Shown: in pieces, positions 20,289-26,181 of the stretch
How positions within the stretch are numbered: the first letter of the stretch is position 1
How the letters are laid out: every line of letters starts with the position of its first letter
DNA from: a virus
Virus record (IMG/VR): IMGVR_UViG_3300032294_000607
Location: 1 to 26,181 of that record
Direction: 5' to 3' (one strand)
Length of the DNA stretch: 26,181 nt
Translations under genes and position numbers: made by a program
Notes under the pieces: generated by a model
Seen by the model: the letters and a program-made list of their open reading frames with translations, nothing else
Database searches by the model: none
Told to the model about the DNA's origin: nothing

Positions 20289-21013
20289 GTGTAACAGTAA
20301 TCACACCAACCACAGGCATGGATACGTTAGCACAAGCCATTAAGAGTGTAAGCACGCAGAACGCAGAACACATCATAGTAGTTGATGGTGTGCAATACGC
20401 AGAGAAAGCAGTAAAGATTGTTACAGATAATGCCCACCCTAACTTAAGAATAATGATTGTGCCTGAGAACACAGGCAACCCGCCAAGGCACTTTAACCCT
20501 GAGTACGAGGGGCGCTTCTATGGACATCGCATCTATGCGGCTATGGCTAATTTAGTTAATACCGATCACATCATGTTCCTTGATGAAGATAATTGGTACG
20601 AGCCTAATCACGTAGACTCTATGGTGCAATTTGTTGAGCACCACAATTTAAAGTGGGCGTACTCATTGCGCAAGATAGTAGATGCAAATGGTAATTTTAT
20701 TTGCGAGGATAACTGCGATAGCTTGGGTGTATATCCAAATTACAAACACGTACCTCTAGTGGACATGAACTGCTATTGTTTTAAGACAGGGTTTCTTCTA
20801 AAGATAGCAGACATTTTTCAAATACCTAGCTACAACTGCGACAGGGCTTTATACAGAAAAGCAGTATCTATGTGTTCTGATTACCATGAGTTTGGTGGTA
20901 CAGGTATGCACACAGTAAATTACCGAGTAACAAAAGAAGGGCAGGTAGATTGGTTTATTAACGGCAACAAAAGAATGCAAGAAGTATATAACATTTTTCC
21001 ATGGAGAATTTAA
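20285..21013 (+). CDS. GT-A fold (family 2-like) glycosyltransferase (242 aa)
   Basis: The N-terminus MSVTVITPTTGMDTLAQAIK is a GT-A nucleotide-sugar binding start (VTVITPTTG). Further on come IIVVDG (~30-35) and FLDEDNWYEPNH (98-109) with a DxD-type metal site (Asp100, Asp102). Several Cys and a Tyr-rich part follow. It would transfer a sugar from a nucleotide donor to an unknown acceptor, which could be a host envelope glycan, a phage protein or modified DNA. It overlaps the previous gene by 4 bp. The next gene starts just after it. Confidence 0.8.
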   Translation: MSVTVITPTTGMDTLAQAIKSVSTQNAEHIIVVDGVQYAEKAVKIVTDNAHPNLRIMIVPENTGNPPRHFNPEYEGRFYGHRIYAAMANLVNTDHIMFLDEDNWYEPNHVDSMVQFVEHHNLKWAYSLRKIVDANGNFICEDNCDSLGVYPNYKHVPLVDMNCYCFKTGFLLKIADIFQIPSYNCDRALYRKAVSMCSDYHEFGGTGMHTVNYRVTKEGQVDWFINGNKRMQEVYNIFPWRI

Positions 21014-21015
21014 TA

Positions 21016-21765
21016 ATGTCAGAAACGAAAGCAAAAATATTTGTAGCTACACCGATGTATGGTGGGCTATGCACAGGGGGCTATGCCCTTGGGTTATTAA
21101 ACATGGCAGGTATATGTAGTAAAAATGGCATGGCTCTGTACTATGCGCATATGCAAAACGAATCGCTAATTACTAGGGCTCGCAATAGCTTAGCGTATGA
21201 CTTCTTAGCGTCTGAAGCTACGCACTTAATGTTTATTGATGCGGATATTAGTTTTAATCCACAAGACATTGTGAGCATGGTAAACGCTGACAAAGATATT
21301 ATCTGTGGCATATACCCTAAGAAAGAAATCAACTGGTTCACCGTTGCGCAAGCAGTTACCAAAGGAGTCGAGCCTAAAGACTTAGCCAATCACACAGGTT
21401 CGTTTGTAGTAAATCTAGTGGGTGGGGCTAATGCACAAGAAGGCAAGCTATATGCGCCTATGCAGATTGAGAATGGTGGCACAGGCTTTATGTTAATCAA
21501 GCGTGAAGTATTTGAATCGCTAAAAAACGAGGTACCAACTTATACCAACGATATGTTTTTTGCCATTGACGCTAACCCTGTGAAGAAAGTTATCCATGAA
21601 TTTTTTGCTACTAGTATCGACGAACAAACAAACCGCCTACTATCTGAGGATTATCACTTTTGCAAATTGGCTAGACAACATGGCTTTCAAGTTTATGCGG
21701 CGCCTTGGGTTAACTTGGTGCATACAGGCACTTACAACTTTAGCGGACAACTACCGAGGACATAA
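21016..21765 (+). CDS. Second GT-A glycosyltransferase-like protein (249 aa)
   Basis: Contains IFVATPMYGG at the start, a conserved 'SLITRARNSLAYDFL' section (~50-64), MFIDADISF (DAD 75-77) and, near the end, SEDYHFCKLARQHGF followed by WVNLVHTG, the usual order of DxD, acidic/aromatic 'EDYxF' and a late His in GT-A enzymes. The ATG at 21016 is preferred to one at 21001 because GGAG lies at suitable spacing from it. It lies 2 bp after the first glycosyltransferase, so the two may act in sequence on the same acceptor. The acceptor is unknown. Confidence 0.75.
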   Translation: MSETKAKIFVATPMYGGLCTGGYALGLLNMAGICSKNGMALYYAHMQNESLITRARNSLAYDFLASEATHLMFIDADISFNPQDIVSMVNADKDIICGIYPKKEINWFTVAQAVTKGVEPKDLANHTGSFVVNLVGGANAQEGKLYAPMQIENGGTGFMLIKREVFESLKNEVPTYTNDMFFAIDANPVKKVIHEFFATSIDEQTNRLLSEDYHFCKLARQHGFQVYAAPWVNLVHTGTYNFSGQLPRT

Positions 21766-23741
21766 TGAGCGCACCTTTTGACAAAATACTTGTCATTGAT
21801 TTTGAAACACGTTGGGATAGAAAAGAGTACACGCTCTCTAAACTAACGACTGAGCAGTATATACGTGACCCACGATTCAAAGCCTTTGGTCTTGCGTATA
21901 AAGACGTTGCAGAGGACGAGCCACCAACATGGGTATCGCACGATGACATACCACTATGGATCGAGTCTATTGATTGGGATCGGACGGCGGTGGTTGCGCA
22001 TAATGCGCAGTTCGATGTGGCAATTCTCTCATGGGTGTACAGGGCTAAGCCTTGCTTTATCTTTGATACGCTTTCGATGGCTCGTGCCTTGCGTGGTGTA
22101 GATGGGGGCAATGGCTTGGCAACGCTAGCTGAATACTACGAACTGCCACCCAAGGGTAAGGCTGTGGCTAGTAGCGATGGCTTGGAGTTTCTGACCCCTG
22201 AGATAGAGCAAGAACTTGCTGAGTACTGCAAGCATGACGTGTGGCTGTGTGAGCAGATATTGGAACGGCTTGCCAAAGAAGTTGAGGGTGGCTTTCCGTT
22301 AAAAGAACTCAAGCTAATCGACATGACGCTCAGGATGTTTACCAACCCCACATTAGAACTAGACAAGGACATGCTCAATGAAGCGATTACCGATGAACGG
22401 CAAAAGCGTGAGGCGCTCTTGGAAAAGATTGGGATTGAAGAGACATCGCTTGCAAGTAATGAACAGTTTGCAAATGTATTGCTTGAACTTGGAGTTACGC
22501 CACCGAAGAAGATTAGCAAGACGACAGGTAAAGAAGCGTATGCGTTTGCCAAGAACGACGCCCTATTCCAAGCGCTACTCAATTCCGATAATGAAGATGT
22601 TGCGTTACTCTGTGAGGCGCGTCTCAAAGTTAAAAGCACGCTTGAGCGTACAAGAGCGCAACGTTTTGTTGACATTGCAGAAAAGGGTAATCTCCCTGTA
22701 CCGCTCCACTACTACGGCGCACACACCGGTCGTTGGTCTGCGTCCAAGGGTTCGGGGCTTAATCTACAAAACCTCAAGCGGGGGTCTTTCTTACGCAAGG
22801 CTATCTGTGCGCCGAAAGGTTTCACCCTTGTCGTATGCGACCTCTCGCAGATTGAGCCAAGAGTTCTTGCGTACCTCGCAGACTATCAACCCCTACTTGA
22901 AATCTTTGCGTCGGGTCAGGATGCGTATGCGGCGTTTGGTGCGCAGATGTTCGGTATACCGGGACTCAACAAAACAGAGCACCCCGATCTCAGGCAGTCA
23001 GCTAAGTCTGCCCTTCTAGGTTGTGGCTATGGCATGGGGTGGGCTAGCTTTTCTGCACAACTTCTTACAGGCTTTCTAGGCGCACCACCTACCATGTACG
23101 ACAAAGCGTTTGCCAAGCAGTTGGGCGTAAGTACAGAAGACGTGAATACCTTTGTCAGTTGGGAGCGCAACATGGAGATGCTAGCTAACATACCGCACAC
23201 ATGTACAGACAAAGAGTTGTTGGTTCACAGCCTAGCGTCAAAGAAGATTATCGACATCTATCGTAACAGGGCACAACCTGTTGTTAGCTTGTGGGATTTA
23301 TGCGGTGGGTTGATCAAGCATAGTCTTGCAGAAGGTAAAGAATACACATACAAGTGCTTGACATTTTCTAAAGAAAGCATAAGATTACCAAGTGGGTTGT
23401 CATTACGATACCCGAACTTAACTGGCACCGCCGATGAAAAAGGTCGTGTTCAATGGCATTATGGCGCCGATAAAAAGAAGTTGTACGGCGGTAAAGTAGT
23501 AGAAAACATTGTGCAAGCAGTTGCTCGGTGTGTGATGACGGACGGCATGCTCAGGATACAAAAGAGGTATTCCTGCGTATTAACCGTTCACGACGAGGTT
23601 GTATGTCTAGTGCCTGAGAACGAAGCCAAAGAAGCTGAGGCATGGGTGCTAGAGCAAATGGTGGCAGACCCACCATACATGAAAGGGATACCGCTTGATG
23701 CGGAAACAGGTTGTAACAAACGATACGGAGAAGCAAAATGA
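21765..23741 (+). CDS. polA: DNA polymerase I, family A, with 3'-5' exonuclease (658 aa)
   Basis: This is the phage replicative polymerase. The N-terminal proofreading exonuclease has Exo I IDFET (Asp12, Glu14), Exo II AHNAQFD (Asp84) and Exo III YCKHD (Asp158). The polymerase has motif A VVCDLSQIEPR (Asp359), motif B RQSAKSALLGCGYG (Arg410, Lys414) and motif C VHDE (609-611). No 5'-3' nuclease domain is present, as in many phage PolA. Against the E. coli O-helix (RRSAKAINFGLIYG), the residue equivalent to Phe762 is Leu418. The start overlaps the previous stop as TAATG, and it ends as ATGA with the next gene. No primase or helicase is in the window. Confidence 0.95.
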   Translation: MSAPFDKILVIDFETRWDRKEYTLSKLTTEQYIRDPRFKAFGLAYKDVAEDEPPTWVSHDDIPLWIESIDWDRTAVVAHNAQFDVAILSWVYRAKPCFIFDTLSMARALRGVDGGNGLATLAEYYELPPKGKAVASSDGLEFLTPEIEQELAEYCKHDVWLCEQILERLAKEVEGGFPLKELKLIDMTLRMFTNPTLELDKDMLNEAITDERQKREALLEKIGIEETSLASNEQFANVLLELGVTPPKKISKTTGKEAYAFAKNDALFQALLNSDNEDVALLCEARLKVKSTLERTRAQRFVDIAEKGNLPVPLHYYGAHTGRWSASKGSGLNLQNLKRGSFLRKAICAPKGFTLVVCDLSQIEPRVLAYLADYQPLLEIFASGQDAYAAFGAQMFGIPGLNKTEHPDLRQSAKSALLGCGYGMGWASFSAQLLTGFLGAPPTMYDKAFAKQLGVSTEDVNTFVSWERNMEMLANIPHTCTDKELLVHSLASKKIIDIYRNRAQPVVSLWDLCGGLIKHSLAEGKEYTYKCLTFSKESIRLPSGLSLRYPNLTGTADEKGRVQWHYGADKKKLYGGKVVENIVQAVARCVMTDGMLRIQKRYSCVLTVHDEVVCLVPENEAKEAEAWVLEQMVADPPYMKGIPLDAETGCNKRYGEAK

Positions 23742-24091
23742 CGGAGGAAGATCAAAAACGCTTAGCTGACTTGCAGGCTGTTGTTGACGAAAACCCTGAG
23801 TGTTTTACTGAAAGCGAGAATACGGCAAGACGTTTGCAAAAAGATGGCGCTACCCTTAAGCAGACGGCTGTCATTCTGCGGTGTGGTACGGCAACGGTTC
23901 GCAACTATTTAAATCGACGCCAACGTAGGATAGACAGAGCAAGGCAGATGATTACTGACATCCACGAAAGCTACGCAAACGCACGAGAGAATCAAGACTT
24001 GCGTATAGCCTACACAGATAGGGGAAACGCTAGCGAAATACTAAAATTACTACTACCACACATAACTCAAATAAAGGAACTAACCAAATGA
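23738..24091 (+). CDS. Small helix-turn-helix protein (117 aa)
   Basis: Residues ~37-60 (GATLKQTAVILRCGTATVRN) form a resolvase/sigma-type helix-turn-helix: first helix LKQTAVIL, turn RCG, recognition helix TATVRNYLNRRQ. A basic coiled section (RRIDRARQM) and a longer C-terminal helix follow. It may be a transcriptional regulator of the phage. Overlaps polA as ATGA, so coexpressed with the polymerase. Confidence 0.65.
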   Translation: MTEEDQKRLADLQAVVDENPECFTESENTARRLQKDGATLKQTAVILRCGTATVRNYLNRRQRRIDRARQMITDIHESYANARENQDLRIAYTDRGNASEILKLLLPHITQIKELTK

Positions 24092-24390
24092 AAATACCAA
24101 AGCAAGTAACAATCGGCAAGACCAAGATCAAGATTGATCAACCAGTATCACTACGGGTAAACAAACAAGCATGCAGGGGTTGCTTTGATAGAGCAGACAA
24201 CAGCATTGACGTAGCCAAGCAAGATGTGCGTGGCAACAAGTATGACAAAGACGAGCGTAGCGAAACCTTTTGGCATGAGCTTACACACGCCATACTGCAC
24301 GACATGAAGAATAGCTTGAGCTATAACGAGAAATTTGTGACTGCCTTTTCCCAACGGCTTGACCAAGCCATCAAGACTGCGAGATTCTAA
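24088..24390 (+). CDS. Small HExxH metallopeptidase-like protein (100 aa)
   Basis: HELTH (63-67) in the segment FWHELTHAILHDM, followed by Glu81 in NEKFVTAFSQRL, is the ImmA/IrrE-type zinc site layout (HExxH plus a downstream Glu). The protein is short, one domain, with no membrane segment. ImmA-like peptidases cleave repressors, so a regulatory or anti-host role is conceivable; that is inference. Overlaps the previous gene as ATGA. Confidence 0.65.
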   Translation: MKIPKQVTIGKTKIKIDQPVSLRVNKQACRGCFDRADNSIDVAKQDVRGNKYDKDERSETFWHELTHAILHDMKNSLSYNEKFVTAFSQRLDQAIKTARF

Positions 24391-24542
24391 TGAACGAAAA
24401 CGAACAACTAAAAGACCGCATAGCCGATTTAGAAACAGCCGTTGTGTTTCTTAGAAAAGCGCTTGACGATACGCTTGATGCTCTTTCTTCAGCAATAGCG
24501 TTTGCCAAAGCCATAGAAGAGAGGAGTCGTGGTGAAAATTAA
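24390..24542 (+). CDS. Small coiled-coil protein (50 aa)
   Basis: ATG overlaps the previous stop as TAATG. The 50 residues form a single charged helix with Leu/Ile spacing (KDRIADLETAVVFLRKALDD, then LDALSSAIAFAKAIEE). Ends inside the next gene (11-bp overlap). Could be an oligomerisation partner; no family recognised. Confidence 0.5.
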   Translation: MNENEQLKDRIADLETAVVFLRKALDDTLDALSSAIAFAKAIEERSRGEN

Positions 24543-25194
24543 ATGGAGTCACTCAGGGCTCAAAGATTTCGAGGGCTGTGCAAGACGTTACCATGAAGTT
24601 AAGGTACTCAAGAACTACCCATTCACAGACACAGTACACACCATATACGGCAAGCAAGTACACGAAGCCGCCGAACTTTACATTAAAGATGGCACACCCC
24701 TACCCCCTGAGTTTGACTTCATTCAGCCTACTCTTGACGCACTTAACAAGAAGACAGGGCGCAAGCTGACTGAGTACGAGATGGGCTTGAAAGAAGACCT
24801 TACCCCCTGTGCTTTTGGTGATGCAGATGTGTGGGTGCGTGGCATAGCTGATCTCTTAATCATTGACGATGACGGACTCAAGGCTAGGGTAGTTGACTAC
24901 AAAACAGGCAACGACAAGTACCCCGACCGAGACCAACTCACGCTCATGTCTTTGATGGTGTTTGCCCACTTCCCCCACATACGCCAAGTTAATTCTGCCC
25001 TGCTCTTTGTTGTGAAAAACTCGATGGTTACACAAACGATGACTGTAGAGGAGAAGGACTTTAACTGGTGGAGGTATCGGGAGAGGGTAGCCAAGTTAGC
25101 CGCTTCATACGACAATGACGTGTGGAATCCCACAAGCACACCGCTATGCGGTTGGTGCCCAGTTAAGAGTTGTGAGTTTAACCCCAAACATTAG
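24532..25194 (+). CDS. PD-(D/E)XK nuclease, Cas4/RecB-like with four-Cys cluster (220 aa)
   Basis: Motif order is KDFEGCARRY (Cys16), GKQVHEAAE (His44), RGIADLLI (Asp107), VVDYKTG (Asp122, Lys124) and DRDQLTL (Gln135). The C-terminal cysteines are CGWCPVKSC (Cys206, 209, 214). One Cys near the N-terminus plus three at the C-terminus is the iron-sulfur cluster layout of Cas4/AddB-type nucleases. All catalytic residues are present. It would process DNA ends or act in recombination. The start is GTG at 24532, five bases after AGGAG; a GTG at 24529 is closer to the site and less likely. No CRISPR array or other cas gene is present. Confidence 0.85.
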   Translation: MKIKWSHSGLKDFEGCARRYHEVKVLKNYPFTDTVHTIYGKQVHEAAELYIKDGTPLPPEFDFIQPTLDALNKKTGRKLTEYEMGLKEDLTPCAFGDADVWVRGIADLLIIDDDGLKARVVDYKTGNDKYPDRDQLTLMSLMVFAHFPHIRQVNSALLFVVKNSMVTQTMTVEEKDFNWWRYRERVAKLAASYDNDVWNPTSTPLCGWCPVKSCEFNPKH

Positions 25195-25203
25195 GAGATG
25201 ATC

Positions 25204-25461
25204 ATGGCAACAAAGCGCAATTACGCAAAAGAATACGCAACATACGATGGCACAGAGATGGTTAAGAAGAAACGTGCGCAACGTAACAAAGCACGACGCA
25301 TGCTTATGCGTGAAGGTGTAGTACACAAGGGTGATGGTATGGACGTAGATCACAAAACGCCCTTGAGCAAAGGTGGCACAACAGTACGTAGTAACTTAAA
25401 AGCAGTACCCGCAAGTAAAAATAGATCATATAAACGAAAGGCAGATGGGTCAATAAAATGA
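25204..25461 (+). CDS. HNH endonuclease (85 aa)
   Basis: Basic protein with DVDHKTPLSKGG followed by NLKAVPASKNRSYKR, which matches the HNH core (D-H, P-L-S-x-G-G, N..N) without zinc knuckles. ATG at 25204 is chosen because AGGAG lies six bases upstream; an ATG at 25198 is directly against the site. Such small nucleases act in packaging, recombination or homing. Being single, after the Cas4-like nuclease, a DNA processing role is likely. Confidence 0.8.
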   Translation: MATKRNYAKEYATYDGTEMVKKKRAQRNKARRMLMREGVVHKGDGMDVDHKTPLSKGGTTVRSNLKAVPASKNRSYKRKADGSIK

Positions 25462-25817
25462 AATTTCAAAACACATATGGTGTACGCAAATCAATAAACT
25501 ACTATTGCGCACAAGCAAACAGTTGTTTCCCAACAAGTGGCAACAAATCAGCGACCAAGAAAAAATGGTTAGAAGATAAAGACCTATACCTTGGTGACAT
25601 TAGCGGTATGGAACGAGTTCTCGTAGCGGTGCATATTCTTACAGACGAGCATAAGAAACCGTTGTTGATGGATGCTGTTACTGGCTCGTTGTACAAACCA
25701 CAAGACGGCAGGTGCTATTCATCAGATCAGCTACACATGAATAAGTTTACAAAAGTAGAAGGATTAAAAGATCGCCTCATGAGTGTTAAGAGCGAACAGT
25801 TTGCAGAAAGCGAGTAA
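25458..25817 (+). CDS. Unknown function (119 aa)
   Basis: Overlaps the HNH gene as ATGA. Begins MKFQNTYGVRKSINYYCAQA; basic first half, acidic end. A strand-rich section (ERVLVAVHILTDEHKKPLLM) suggests a globular fold. No motif recognised. Confidence 0.6.
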   Translation: MKFQNTYGVRKSINYYCAQANSCFPTSGNKSATKKKWLEDKDLYLGDISGMERVLVAVHILTDEHKKPLLMDAVTGSLYKPQDGRCYSSDQLHMNKFTKVEGLKDRLMSVKSEQFAESE

Positions 25818-25820
25818 ACG

Positions 25821-26162
25821 ATGGGAATCTCAGACGATGCGTATGCAGAACAGCTTGATAAACTAAGAGCAGAAGTAAGACAAATACACGCAACAAACAT
25901 AAGTAGTGGTTCTTCAGCTAAAGCATCCCCGCCCTTGAAGATGAAAAACGATGATTTAGATCGTGAAGCATGCAAGGTTTCTATATCGACGCTTGTTGAT
26001 ATGTGGGTACTACGTTGGCAAGACAAGTGGGTAACTGAAGATGAGATACGTGATGCCGATGACTTTTGGCGCATTGCGTTTGTGCGCTTAGAGAACGTTA
26101 ACAAGATAGAGAAACACACACTTGGCGATTCATACGACAAGGTGTACAGGATCATAGAATAA
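25821..26162 (+). CDS. Unknown function (113 aa)
   Basis: Begins MGISDDAYAEQLDKLRAEVR 3 bp after the previous stop; a ribosome site is weak. The N-terminal helix is followed by a Ser/Lys-rich linker (SSGSSAKASPPLKMK), then an acidic, Trp-rich helical domain (VDMWVLRWQDKWVTEDEIRD). No family recognised. Confidence 0.6.
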   Translation: MGISDDAYAEQLDKLRAEVRQIHATNISSGSSAKASPPLKMKNDDLDREACKVSISTLVDMWVLRWQDKWVTEDEIRDADDFWRIAFVRLENVNKIEKHTLGDSYDKVYRIIE

Positions 26163-26181
26163 TGCAGATAATCGAAAACAA
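26162..26181 (+). CDS. Start of a further gene, truncated by the window edge
   Basis: An ATG overlaps the previous stop as TAATG and opens MQIIEN before the window ends. The same overlap style as in many neighbours makes it plausible, but only six complete codons are visible. Confidence 0.35.

Noticed and set aside
24532-25194. CRISPR-Cas locus suggested by the Cas4-like protein
   Set aside because: No repeat-spacer array and no other cas gene; the protein fits stand-alone phage nucleases.

Overview
The window looks like a stretch of a tailed double-stranded DNA phage genome (Caudoviricetes). It holds a head-assembly and packaging module (small and large terminase, portal, a co-chaperonin, a probable scaffold, a probable decoration protein and the first 51 codons of a probable major capsid protein). 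It also holds a long operon of densely packed, mostly small genes with a family A DNA polymerase, nucleases and an AAA+/VWA pair. No ribosomal, tRNA or housekeeping genes are visible. The host cannot be read from the sequence. Shine-Dalgarno sites of the AAGGAG type and sigma70-like promoters point to an ordinary bacterium, and the gene set resembles uncultured aquatic phages (family knowledge, not a search).

Layout: 1-7401 is one leftward operon in packaging order TerS, TerL, portal, a small gene, GroES-like protein, scaffold-like protein, a conserved virion protein, decoration-like protein and capsid. Genes overlap or are separated by at most about 13 bp. The portal-scaffold-coat order recalls P22. 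7402-8082 is a 681-bp divergent control region with no convincing gene. It contains overlapping divergent promoters with a 21-bp operator-like palindrome, a candidate small RNA ending in a strong terminator, two related hairpins, tandem TTGACA boxes, an extended -10 promoter with its own palindrome, and an attenuator-like terminator before the first rightward gene.

8083-14803 is a run of about twenty small rightward genes, mostly unrecognised, including two tiny membrane proteins and two zinc-ribbon-like proteins. It is interrupted at 9485-9828 by an AT-rich intergenic region with an 18-bp inverted repeat. A 16-bp palindrome of the form GGGAACAnnTGTTCCC recurs four times, plus one weaker copy, only in this first part of the rightward half. 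14924-18601 is a four-gene cassette: MoxR-like AAA+ ATPase, a protein with HExxH and VWA/MIDAS motifs, and two unrecognised proteins. 18612-20288 holds a winged-helix protein, a VRR-NUC nuclease and small proteins. 20285-21765 holds two GT-A glycosyltransferases. 21765-23741 is DNA polymerase A with leucine at the position equivalent to E. coli Phe762. 23738-26181 holds an HTH protein, a small HExxH protein, a Cas4/RecB-type nuclease with four cysteines, an HNH nuclease and unknown genes, and runs off the window edge.

In outline, the rightward genes would reprogramme the cell and replicate DNA (polymerase, nucleases, ATPase cassette). The leftward genes build and fill the head, with a phage co-chaperonin probably adapting host GroEL to fold a head protein. 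Integrase, repressor, lysis, tail, primase and helicase genes are not seen here, so lifestyle is open.
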